Source: Phialocephala subalpina (taxonomy: Eukaryota; Ascomycota; Leotiomycetes; Helotiales; Mollisiaceae). From it: 64,000 bases of DNA. The stretch is from the NCBI GenBank assembly GCA_900073065.1, contig FJOG01000022.1, positions 757,047 through 821,046 on the forward strand, given 5' to 3'. This document shows positions 44,495 to 54,445 of the stretch, one piece after another. The notes under the pieces were generated by a model. It saw only the letters and a list, made by a program, of their open reading frames with translations, was not told where the DNA came from and did no database searches. Position 1 is the stretch's first letter, and each line of letters starts with the position of its first letter. The position numbers were made by a program, and so were the translations under genes.

Positions 44495-45215
44495 CATTGC
44501 TTCCGCCGTCTTCCGCTCCTCCGCCCTTCCGCCACAATTTCCGTCATTTCCTTCCTCTATTAGCATTTGTTGCATACCGCATTCATTTCTGACCTTGGAC
44601 TTTACTTTAATGTCCCTTGGAATATCAGGAGTTCTATTCACGTTATCGCGTTAAGTTGAGCACGGACATTTAATAAGATTTGTTGCACATCGCAAGGTTG
44701 GAGGTCATTTCCAGATTTCGGACAACGAACACGCTACAACAAAGTCAACGGTTCCCTATTCCCGCTTACGTGTATAAGTGGTGGGCACGACTGTGGGAGC
44801 TTTACTGGCTCTATGAATGCGATGACCGTAAGTAGGGAAGGATCTTGGAGGGCTAAGCAAAACGGGGGTCGATTAAATAAAGATAGAAATTTTAAAGGTT
44901 CAAACTCAAAATGCTGCTCTCCAAATGCTACCTTCTCAATGCCTAGTGTCTCTTGAATCTGTAATTCTCAGTGTGCATCAGACTGTTTTGATGAAGCTCG
45001 TCGTCGCCCAGAAAATGGATAAAGTCTCGAACATTTCCAGACATCAAAAACACATTCCAATTGATTCATTCCATGAAACAGCCCTTCTAAAGTGCATGTG
45101 CAACTCCTTGTCTTGATCTGGTCCTCGCTGCTGGAAATCCATCGTCGTATCAAAAAGGGGAGTAGTGATAACAACTTGAGAAAAACCAAAGCTGTTCGGA
45201 TGCAGCCTCAGACAC

Positions 45216-45505
45216 AATGACTCGAATCCTTGACCGTCGTGCTGGTCCTGTTTCCAATGTGACTCTGATTGCTCCTGTTTTCGTGGAGATTTGGTGAAGT
45301 TCCGTCCGAGGTAGTTTTGCCAAAAAATTCGAAATTTTCCAACTTACTCCAATCCTCCCCAGACTCTCCAGTTCGATTCTTCGACCATGCTGCTGGTCCT
45401 GTCTCAAGTATCGGGATCATCGGTGCTGGATTTGTCGAGATATGGAGAATTTCTGTCGGTGAGATTCTGACCAAAATTTTCGAAAAAGTCAAAGTTGTCC
45501 CAAAC
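45216..45505. repeat. two diverged ~149 bp tandem copies
   Basis: Copy 1 (about 45216-45364) and copy 2 (about 45365-45505) share, in order, GCTGGTCCTGT, a TCGTGGAGAT/TCGAGATATGG block, GTCCGAG/GTCGGTGAG and CCAAAA..TTCGAAA. Identity is roughly 65% by eye. The period is not a multiple of three and no gene is apparent. Confidence 0.6.
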
Positions 45506-47293
45506 GCTACCGGACTTCAGGGTTCGGCTACCTGGACTTACTGCTCTCCAGATACCAAATATGGCCCTCGTCGCTGTCGTTTTGATAACCCTCGAAAAGT
45601 GACGGAAAATATTTTTTGAGATTTCGAAAGAAATTCAACTCCATCCATACACCTTTCTGATCATTCGAATGAACTTTCCCACTTCTACTCTGGTCCCATG
45701 CCAAGTATGAGGTCGGTCGGTCGAATATTGGTGGCGTTATTCCTGTTTTTCGATTATTGGCGTTAAACAAACCCTTCAACAACTCAACGAAACTGCTTCA
45801 AAAACTACTCCCAACGCCTGTCAGCCTTCCTTCAGTATAGATCCATCGTTCCTAATACCCATATGCCTTCCATTATCTCGACCGACCTCATACTGATGAG
45901 GTGATTGCCGTCGAATATCCCGCCAACATAGGTCCGGGGGGAATGACCAAAGGGGATCGTAGTAGTTCCATATCTTGTTCCAACCTTTCTTCCTCCTACG
46001 TAGACAATATCCATTAGACAGATTCCGAATATCTTGCCAATTGCGTTGATATTGGTAGTGGTAACATGGGTATATCGAGGACGACAAAATTGCCGGGGAA
46101 ACAACCAAAACTCATCAAAAAGCTTCTTACACACTTCTCCAGAGTTGTCCTAAGTTCCATTTATCAGGAATGATATGGATATACCGTGATAGTTGCCGTC
46201 TTTGATGAAATATTGAGGTGGAGGCGTGAGACTATTGGAGAAAACCAGCGGGGAAACGCCGAAACAACCGGCTACACAGCTCAATGGCCACCAAAACACT
46301 CTTATTATCTCAGTTGCTGTGCTTATCCGCACCATTTCCAATTATTTGCCCCGTCGACTGCGTAGTGGGCGGGTTCGTCCTGTTTTTGCCGAAATCCATC
46401 GGAAACGACCCTGGGAAACAACCAAAAGTAGCCGCAAACACCCAAAATATTCCCCAAACACTTTCAATAACATTTCAAGCCTCAGTGGGTGCTTTTTGCT
46501 GTATTTGATTCCGAATTGATTCCGTATTCGGCGTCATTGCTGTATTTTCGCGACAAAGTCCTCTTTGAAACGATGAAACCATGCCCGTATCACTTCAAAT
46601 GCTCTCCAAACACTCTCAACATCTTTATAAACCTCTGTGGGCCATCTTTGGGTAGAAAAGCAGGAATTAATTGTGTATCGAGGGTGTTTGTCGTTTTCCT
46701 CTAAAATCTCGGACAGAACCTCCGCAAGCTCAATCACCCTTTCTTCCAACCACCTGCAATCTTTCCCAATGTTATATCTGATCTATATCCATGATTTGAC
46801 GAGTATTTGGAATTATTGGACACATGCTGTTGGAGAAATCGTTCGATGGGTGTCGAAAATTGATGAAAATTGGTCTCGAAGTCTATTTCAGCCCCTTATA
46901 ACAACACGAAATCGATGCAACTTTGGTAAAATCTTTCATGGATGTATGCGATTCGATTGTATCTATTTGGAAATCAGTTAGAACTGTAGATGTTGAGATA
47001 CCGCCAGCTCACCTTGTCGTCGCACTGCAGTTTCTACCCACCTCTTCCCAAGGCGATTCCTGAACCATTTTGACCGCCGAAAAGCTGCGCATCAATTCTG
47101 CAATACATATGATAAATGTGAAATCTTGTTGTGGAAATTTATATAAGATGGTTTTCGAGAAAGAGATTGTGATGTTAGAGGTAGTCGTGGATATCGAAGG
47201 GGGGATTTTGGCCCACAAGTGCAGACTAAGAATTGGTAGTGGCATAAATGAGCCAATTGATTGGCATACTAGGAAATCTTAGTAGCCCCGTGT

Positions 47294-47412
47294 GGCGGCT
47301 CTAAGAATTGTTAGCTCACCCTAACAATTCGAAGTCGCTCGCTTGGCTACACTAACAGCTGGTAATACGCTCTAACAATTCTTAGTTCGCCCTAACAATT
47401 CTTAGTGCCGCT
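47294..47412. repeat. fold-back element built on CTAACAATTCTTAG
   Basis: The left arm 47294-47314 (ending CTAAGAATTGTTAG) is the inverted complement of the right arm 47392-47412 (starting CTAACAATTCTTAG), with 19 of 21 bases matching. A further direct copy lies at 47372-47385 and a partial one at 47321-47330. The stretch could form a hairpin or be a remnant of a small inverted-repeat element. Confidence 0.65.
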
Positions 47413-48044
47413 AAGAACTCGTAGTGACGCCACTCCCCGCTCAGACTCCATAGCAGTACGTGACGGTCACAGCAAGCAAAAAACTCATTTCGAGTATGAA
47501 AAAGCCAGAAAGCCAGAAAAAACACTTCAAAACCATCAAAAACCATCATGATTAGATGCACCGTTTGCAATGGACTGGGACGTGGGCCTTGGAGTGTGCA
47601 CGTGATGGTGACGAACGGAAACGCGGAGGGCGGAGTGGGCGGGACGGAAAGCGGAAGGAGCGGGGCATTGGATGTAAACTATCCCTCCGATTCGAGGCGG
47701 CGCGAGGTGCTTCTGGAGGCACGAAGTCCTTCTGACTCATTCAACCCGATACGTACGTTCTGCTTCTTCTCATTGCTTTTCACTTCCTTCTAGGGCCACT
47801 TCTCGCCCTCTTTCCTCCGTATCCACCTTCAGGTGGTCCTGCTTGCTTCTCTATCTCCAGACGGGTCGACTTGACGTATCATTCCTACATCCTGTAGCCA
47901 ATATCTTTATTTCCTTCCACAACGTCACAAACTCAGCATGATGGCTTGTGTATGCGATTACCACAACCCTCAGCATACGATCTGGAGGGATGCTCCCAAG
48001 CCTTCGGACGAAGACAACAATCAATCCAAGTTGTCTCTGCCACG

Positions 48045-48445
48045 ACTTTCTAAACTCATTACTTGCTTTGTGTTTCGACTCGATTCAAGGTTTTGATTTG
48101 CCCATGATTTGCTTTGCAGGTTACTTTCCCGCTCGACTCGATCGGTTGCTTTGCGTTTCGACTCGATGACTTGCTACACAAATCGACTCGATTCAAGGTT
48201 CCAGCATTTACTCGACTCGATGGCTTGCTCTGCGTTTCGACTCGATCCGTCTCTTCCCATACGATTCGACTCGAACCAACTCTTAGGATCGATTCATGAC
48301 TTGCGTTTACTTTCAATCGACTCGTTTACTTTCAATCGACTCGATCTTGCTCCAGAATTCGACTCGATGTCTTGCCCTAGAAATCGACTCGGACCCAGCA
48401 TGCTCGGAACCCCATCCCTTGGCCGCCCTGGCTTTTCGACTCGAT
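48045..48445. repeat. ~25 bp-spaced array of TCGACTCG motifs
   Basis: TCGACTCG occurs at 48075, 48133, 48158, 48183, 48212, 48237, 48266, 48317, 48337, 48359, 48384 and 48436. Most steps are 20-29 bases, and the larger ones (51, 52, 58) are close to two units. Nine of the twelve extend to TCGACTCGAT, and several are followed by a CTTGCT..GCGTT-like spacer. The simplest reading is a degenerate 25 bp minisatellite in which the TCGACTCG core is better kept than the spacer. Confidence 0.8.
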
Positions 48446-49415
48446 TTGAATCCATGGCTTACTCTGCTTCCGGACATGATCTCACAGCTTGTGTTGCTCT
48501 CCCAAGGCAGAGCTATAGCTTCATTCAACGCTGCAGAAGTGTTTGGAGACACTGTTCTTTCCATGCCATGAATTCAACAAGCTTCTTGATTCCCATTTAT
48601 TGATTTGATTTCTCCTTCGTCCTTGCTCGCTTTAAACCCTCGAACCACTTCGACTCATCGATCCTTCAACTTCTGGTCCTCATGAATCTTTCCACGCCTA
48701 GACAGATGATCCTATGTTTCCGTTCAACTTTGGTAGTGTATCGCGTGGGGATTATCTTTGTCGTTGTTTGGGTAGGTGGAACTGAAGATTGAAGTTAGCG
48801 ACGGCCGGCAAAACATTCTTAGAACGACGTACAATAGATTCGCGACGTCCTCATAATAATTCAATCTGTTCTTCCATTGTGAGGTATGTACTCTTGTGCG
48901 ATTCGTGTATGCGTGCGTTGTGGTGTGAAATTTGGCAGGTTCGATGTCTGCAAGGCACGTAGTACAATTGTTCGTAAAGGATTTCTTGTGTTGTCGTAGT
49001 GGTGGTGGTCAAAGTTTCAGCCGCATGCTGACTAATAAGGCTAACGTTCACGGGAAAATGCCACGAAGACGGAAATGGTTCCATTTGAATACTTTCTCAC
49101 CAACTCCTTCTCTAGCTACATCTATGTACAAACTGTCCTCCAAAATCCTTTTCACTCTCCCTAAAGTGATCCAAGTCGTCTACACTTCGCTACCCACCAC
49201 ATCCCAAACCTCGACTCTGCAACTTCAGTCAATATCACACCGCAATGACACTCGCCATGCATCTTCAGTCAAATTCAATCACATTCAATCACATTCAGAG
49301 GAACATCAAAGTTTGGTAACAATTCCCATTGTTTTTCGGCTTAAGGCCAGGTGGTGAGGTGCAGGAAGGGAATGTTACCGAGTGGGCCACATCTCTTCAG
49401 AGAGTGACCCGGGTA

Positions 49416-52400
49416 CTAATCGAGTGATGGGGAACGTGTGAACTTCTCCTCGACATCTTCATCTTCGCCTTCATCTTCGTCTTCGTCTTCACCTCCCTCG
49501 AGGAGCCTATCCAACTCGCTCGTGTCAACGCCGGTGGGCTTACCATCGGCATTTGCGATATCATCGAGCTCTGTCTGGGAAATGTCGCCTAAATGTGGTG
49601 ATGGGGGAGGGGGAATCTGTGCTGAACTATCCACCGACTGATCCTCCACCAATGCTGCCTTCAAGTCTGTAGCAGCCTGGGTCAGCTTCTCCTCAGATAC
49701 GGCATCACTCACAGCCTTTTCAGCAGCAGCAGACTTTGCAGCCTCCTTTGCAGCAGCCTTTGCAGCATTTCGGTTCGCCAGCTGCTGCTCGGGGGTGAAA
49801 TACTCCTCCTCCAGGTTGCGCCGAGGTCCGAAGGTCGTCGAGATACCTACCTTTTCCTTTGGCTTCTGGTTAGTATCTTCGTCCATGTCGAAGTCTCCAT
49901 CCATATCCTTTGGCTTCTCCAGGGTCGAAGTCTTGGGCAGGCTCTCTTCAGGCAAGACCTTGTGCTTCGACTTCTCGTTGAATTTATGAATGGCCTTTTC
50001 GATGGCCTTCAGATCCTTCATGGTCTCTGGTACCATCCTTGAGATATGAGATGGAATGGCCTCATTGACTGACCGAAGCAGGCCCTGGAGAAGGTTAAGC
50101 TTGTTCACTGCCTCTGTACGCTCGACTGCATTGAGTGGCTCCTTATTTCCAGTGCCTGCCTCCGAAGTTCTCTTCAAAAACGGTTGAAGAACTGCGCCAA
50201 CGGTTGGACGTGGGTTGCCCACCATCGAGTTCATAAGGGCCATTTGGAAGGCATTCTCCTCCTCCTGATCACCTCGGCGAAGCGATGTCGCCAAAACCTC
50301 AGGGGCTGGCTCTTCCGAAGGCTCAGATGGATCTGGGACCATGTCTGCTGGGTTAGTTGGTGAGGATCGACGTACCTGGGGGCCTTCCTGACCGAAATTC
50401 TCATCCTCTGGGTCGGCCTCGATATCCTCATCGAGTCGGGTCGACAGCACGGTTTCGACCTCCTGATTAGCCTCGAACTTGGCTTGCAGATCAGCGGCGT
50501 TGTCGCGCATCTTTTGGAGCTGTGCAAGAAGCTCTCGCTCGTAAGCCATCTTAACCTCAGGGGTCTCCTTCAAGTACTTGTTTTGGTCGGAGGTGAGGGT
50601 GGTGACCTTTCCAGGGAGGTCGTTCATCTTGCGAGAGAAGTTGCCGGACTTGTACTCGCCGACATTGAGTGGCAGCTTTTGAACACCCTCAACGTCAATG
50701 ACACGGCCCTTGTCCAGGAAATCGATGACCATCAAGGCAAGCTTCACGCACTTCATGTCCTTTGCCAAAACCTTGAGGTATTTGCGGTAGCTGTCAAGAG
50801 GACCAATGATGTACAAGACGGACTTGGCGCGGGTGAGGGCGACATTCCATCTGTTCCATTCCTTCATGAAGCCGAGGGTGTTGGGGTGGTGAGGTGGAAC
50901 CATCAGAATGATGATCTGGTTCTGACCTCCTTGGATCTTGTCGATGGTGGTGCCTTCAGGAATATACAGGAAGCCAGGCATATCTTCACCCATGACCATT
51001 GCAACCAGAGCCTTCATCTCCGCCAAATCTGCCTTGTATGGAGACAGGATGGTGATGTCGGAGGCCTTGATGTCCTTGACGCCGGCGCTGTTGCGGTGGT
51101 CCAACAAACTCATCAACAACTCAACACCTGCCCAGATGTTGGAAAAGTTTCGAGGAGAGTTTTCGCCAGGGGCAGGAGCTCCCTTGGATCCCTTTGGATT
51201 GATCCAACGAACTCGGTTGCCTTCGTCCTTCTTGCCTCCATAAGCTGGCGGGCGAGTGTTGTCGCGATATTTCTTGGCGGAATCGGAGTTGTACCACTCG
51301 TTGTAGTACTTGTATGCATCGGACTCGATCTTCGTGCTTGGATCGCAACCAAGCCATTCGTACGAGAGAAGTCCTGGAAGCTCGGCAATGTCGGGGTGCA
51401 TGCGATAGTTGATCTTGAGGCGGTGCAGCGGGACATTGTAATGACCGTAGAATCGAGTATAGATGGACAAACCGAGCTGTCTGGCGAACTCGTTGTGGCC
51501 TCTGGAACGGACAAAAGGCTTGAGTTGCTCGTGGTCGCCGACGAGGACATTGAATCTCGCGCACAGAGACAAGGGAACCAAGCAGTCTTGCTCCGTTGAG
51601 AAGGCAGATTCGTCGATGACAACTGCGTTGGCCTCATAGCCGAATTCTACCATCTGGTCGGCGTTGTTGCATGTTGAGACCACCAGGCGGACTCGTTCTT
51701 GCTTAAGAACAGCTGCAGATTCCAACATTCCCACATTGACGAAATCCTTGGCTTCCTTTCTGCCGATGCTCAGGCCATTCTTGATCTTCTCGTGGGTATC
51801 GAGCCAATCCTGAGCCTGCTTGGTGTCGCCGATCTTGTTGTCTACCCGAGATTTGAAAGATGCAACGATGTGTGTGTGCAGTGAGTACTCCTGGAACTTG
51901 GATCTTTGGCCTTCAGCAACCATGTCAAACGCAGCATGGTCCTCGGTAATGCCAGCCTTCGCAATGCTTGCCTTGGTGGTCGCGGTGGTCGGAAGGTAGA
52001 TGACCTTATAATCATTGGCAAACTTGGGGTCGATCTTCTTCAACACTTCGAGCTGTTGAATGACTTCCTCCAGGCACTGCTCTGTAGCCGTGTTTGAAGG
52101 TGCACAGAAGGCAGTCTTGGTCTTGGTCATCATGAATGTCACGGCAATCATGGCAGCTGTCTTGGTCTTTCCGGTTCCTGGCGGTCCTTGCATCTGGGTC
52201 ATGAAGTTGCGATACTCGAAGATGTCTCTCCAAGTGGCCTTTTGTGGGCCGTTCATGACTTCGAAGGTCTTGAGGTATTCGCGGAATCGCTTCTTCTCCG
52301 CGCCTGTCATCTTGCTGAGGGCTTCATCGATATAGGCAGCGGCACTTGCTTCGGACTTTGAAGCGCCTTCACCCGTGTCGGCCTTTGAAGCACCTGCGCT

Positions 52401-54389
52401 TGTGTCGGCCTTTGGAGCGTCTCCGGCACCCGTGTAGTCCTTTGGAACGCCTGCACCCATCAAAAAGTCCTGCAGGGCCTTGATTCTCCAGGTTCTCTGA
52501 TTTCGTGGACCCGGAGCTCGGCAGACTTTTCCGATGGCCTTGATTTGTCGCTGAGTTGGAATCGGGTTTCGGTTCATTCTCAACACAACGCGGATGGTCT
52601 CACCTAGGTCAAACTCCGTACGGTCTGCCTTTTTCTCCACCATGAAGCTCAAGGTGAAATCGCCTTGGTCACCAACTTCGATAGCTCGTGCCTTGAAGGT
52701 GTTGGTATATTGGTGCATGACCTGTGGACCTCGCTTTTCAGCAGACTGCTGTGCAGGTGGCTCGTCAAACAGACGATCCTTCTCAAAATCATAGCCCTCC
52801 GCGTATTGAAATTGGTAGTCCGATGGGAAGTGTGGAACATCTGGAGCCTTGTTTACTTGCTCGGCATTCTTCAACTTCTTCAAGGTGAATCGTGTATCGA
52901 CACTGACCGGCGGCATGGTGTAGTCTGGACGCTGGGTGACCTTGATCGAAGCTGTGAGATGCTTTCCATTCTTGGAGATGATGGTGGCATCGTGTTGAAC
53001 ATTGTCGTGGAAGAACTTGTTGTTGAGGGCCTCCTCGTACATGTTCTCGTAGAGCAGAGCAACAGTTTGAACGATTTCGAACTCGCGCATCGAGCCGAAT
53101 GACTTCTTCAAGACGTGAGAAGCATACTTGTCGATCTTCTCCTTATCGTTCTTCAGGTCGGTCATTCTCATCCAGATCTGATGCTTGATGTGGGTGGTGG
53201 GTTCCTGTTGCCATGCCGAGAAGAGAGAGCCGATTGCCTTGCCAATTTCCTCCTCATAGTAATGCCAGACGCCCTTCTCGATGGCCTTTTTCAGCAAGTC
53301 CTTCCAGTAATCATGGATAACTGGCTTGTGGTCTTGGATCTTTCGAACCAGAGTAACAGCACAGTTACCAGCTTGTAACGCAGCCATAGCAGCATCAACA
53401 CGAGGCGAGGATTTGGCTGGCTTGGAGTCAAACCAGAATTTGCCCTGGGTCTTCCAATGCTGTAAGAAGATGCCATACTTTCGGTTGTCTGGATTCGGCT
53501 CCTTCTTGGATGTCTCCTTGGATGTATTGGTAGACGATGGGTGTGTAGACTCCTCCTCGGAAACCTCTCCATCTTCAGCCTCTTCCTCGTCTTCGACTGT
53601 TGGTCGTGGCGGGGTCTTTGGGGCATCCGCAGGCTTCTCAGCAGGCTCTGTAGGCTTGTCAGCCTCCATATCGACGTCGTTGGACTCGGTAGGCTTTTCG
53701 GCAGGCTCAGTAGGCTTATCAGCCTCCATGTCGACATCTTTAGACTCGGCAGTCTCTTCGGCAGGAGTTCCTCCCATCTCAGCATCCTCCTTTGGTGCAT
53801 ACTTGCCGTATTTGCCCAAATCTACAATCTTCGTGGCATCGGCCAGACTCAAGTTTGGAGTGCTGTACAAGTCTGCCATTCGAGTGATGAACTCCTCTGG
53901 CACAAAATCATGAGCAATCATCTCCGTCTTGAGATGGTCCTTCTCAGGAGGAGGAGCAGCAGCAAAGTTCTCTGAGCGGAACATGAACCAGTTGCCCTCT
54001 GAGACGATGCGCAATGCCGGAGTGTTGCTGGCGGCGGCATACTTGGACTTGACCTCAAGTACGATGGGTTGAGGGTTTGGGTTCCCCGGGGTTGCCAGTG
54101 GGTAGATGATCAGGTAACCCTCAACTTGCTTCATCCATGAATCGAATAGCTTCGACTTGGGAATATCGAATCCAACAGCCGTCTTCATCATGGCCTGCAG
54201 TTCCTTCAAATCGAGACGACCAGCCTTCTTGGCATAGGGAATGTTGGCATTGCCATTACCGCCTTTGCCAGCCTTGGTTGCTCGATTCGCACCAGCAGGA
54301 TCTCCTTGGGCTGGTCGCTTTCCGGATGGATTGGGTCTCGCATTATGTTCGGAGACGGGCTTGGGTGGTTGGCGCTGTTGAGGAGCCAT
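49416..54389 (-). CDS. SF1 (UPF1-like) helicase, 1657 residues
   Basis: This is an intronless superfamily 1 DNA/RNA helicase of the UPF1/ZNFX1 type. Walker A is MQGPPGTGKTKTAAM (about residue 731). A Walker B-type VVIDESAFSTEQD is near 920, with Ser in place of the second acidic-motif residue of DEAA/DEAQ. Motif III is VGDHEQLKP (about 955), motif IV is INYRMHPDIAELPG (about 990), and the later motifs are TTIDKIQGGQNQIIIL (about 1155) and NVALTRAKSVLYIIG (about 1183). The ~700-residue N-terminus is unassigned and contains an acidic spacer with a 19-residue tandem repeat (residues ~215-255). The C-terminus is acidic and low-complexity (EDEDEGEDEDVEE). An RNA-surveillance, RNA-silencing or genome-defence role is typical of relatives but not shown. 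It shares a leader element with the coiled-coil gene. Confidence 0.9.
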   Translation of the reverse strand: MAPQQRQPPKPVSEHNARPNPSGKRPAQGDPAGANRATKAGKGGNGNANIPYAKKAGRLDLKELQAMMKTAVGFDIPKSKLFDSWMKQVEGYLIIYPLATPGNPNPQPIVLEVKSKYAAASNTPALRIVSEGNWFMFRSENFAAAPPPEKDHLKTEMIAHDFVPEEFITRMADLYSTPNLSLADATKIVDLGKYGKYAPKEDAEMGGTPAEETAESKDVDMEADKPTEPAEKPTESNDVDMEADKPTEPAEKPADAPKTPPRPTVEDEEEAEDGEVSEEESTHPSSTNTSKETSKKEPNPDNRKYGIFLQHWKTQGKFWFDSKPAKSSPRVDAAMAALQAGNCAVTLVRKIQDHKPVIHDYWKDLLKKAIEKGVWHYYEEEIGKAIGSLFSAWQQEPTTHIKHQIWMRMTDLKNDKEKIDKYASHVLKKSFGSMREFEIVQTVALLYENMYEEALNNKFFHDNVQHDATIISKNGKHLTASIKVTQRPDYTMPPVSVDTRFTLKKLKNAEQVNKAPDVPHFPSDYQFQYAEGYDFEKDRLFDEPPAQQSAEKRGPQVMHQYTNTFKARAIEVGDQGDFTLSFMVEKKADRTEFDLGETIRVVLRMNRNPIPTQRQIKAIGKVCRAPGPRNQRTWRIKALQDFLMGAGVPKDYTGAGDAPKADTSAGASKADTGEGASKSEASAAAYIDEALSKMTGAEKKRFREYLKTFEVMNGPQKATWRDIFEYRNFMTQMQGPPGTGKTKTAAMIAVTFMMTKTKTAFCAPSNTATEQCLEEVIQQLEVLKKIDPKFANDYKVIYLPTTATTKASIAKAGITEDHAAFDMVAEGQRSKFQEYSLHTHIVASFKSRVDNKIGDTKQAQDWLDTHEKIKNGLSIGRKEAKDFVNVGMLESAAVLKQERVRLVVSTCNNADQMVEFGYEANAVVIDESAFSTEQDCLVPLSLCARFNVLVGDHEQLKPFVRSRGHNEFARQLGLSIYTRFYGHYNVPLHRLKINYRMHPDIAELPGLLSYEWLGCDPSTKIESDAYKYYNEWYNSDSAKKYRDNTRPPAYGGKKDEGNRVRWINPKGSKGAPAPGENSPRNFSNIWAGVELLMSLLDHRNSAGVKDIKASDITILSPYKADLAEMKALVAMVMGEDMPGFLYIPEGTTIDKIQGGQNQIIILMVPPHHPNTLGFMKEWNRWNVALTRAKSVLYIIGPLDSYRKYLKVLAKDMKCVKLALMVIDFLDKGRVIDVEGVQKLPLNVGEYKSGNFSRKMNDLPGKVTTLTSDQNKYLKETPEVKMAYERELLAQLQKMRDNAADLQAKFEANQEVETVLSTRLDEDIEADPEDENFGQEGPQVRRSSPTNPADMVPDPSEPSEEPAPEVLATSLRRGDQEEENAFQMALMNSMVGNPRPTVGAVLQPFLKRTSEAGTGNKEPLNAVERTEAVNKLNLLQGLLRSVNEAIPSHISRMVPETMKDLKAIEKAIHKFNEKSKHKVLPEESLPKTSTLEKPKDMDGDFDMDEDTNQKPKEKVGISTTFGPRRNLEEEYFTPEQQLANRNAAKAAAKEAAKSAAAEKAVSDAVSEEKLTQAATDLKAALVEDQSVDSSAQIPPPPSPHLGDISQTELDDIANADGKPTGVDTSELDRLLEGGEDEDEDEGEDEDVEEKFTRSPSLD

Positions 54390-54420
54390 TTAAAAAACTA
54401 AATTTTTTTTAAAAAAAAAA

Positions 54421-54445
54421 TTCTCGACAACTCTGATGCGAGTCG
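54421..54445 (-). promoter_or_regulatory. leader element shared with the coiled-coil gene
   Basis: On the minus strand it reads CGACTCGCATCAGAGTTG and ends AGAA, 31 bases before the helicase ATG and separated from it by T and A tracts. It matches 39098-39122 at 21 of 25 positions. Confidence 0.7.

Larger units (their letters stand above)
43785..49415. other. 5.6 kb gene-poor region with several repeat types
   Basis: This separates the 3' ends of the convergent coiled-coil and helicase genes. It contains diverged tandem repeats (45216-45505), a fold-back element (47294-47412) and a motif array (48045-48445), listed separately. Open frames are short. One at 43985 (169 codons) is listed with low confidence. 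Confidence 0.55.

Noticed and set aside
50484..51599. 371-codon plus-strand frame opposite the helicase
   Set aside because: It is antisense to the helicase motifs themselves; conservation there belongs to the minus strand. The Val/Leu-rich translation is typical of a shadow frame.
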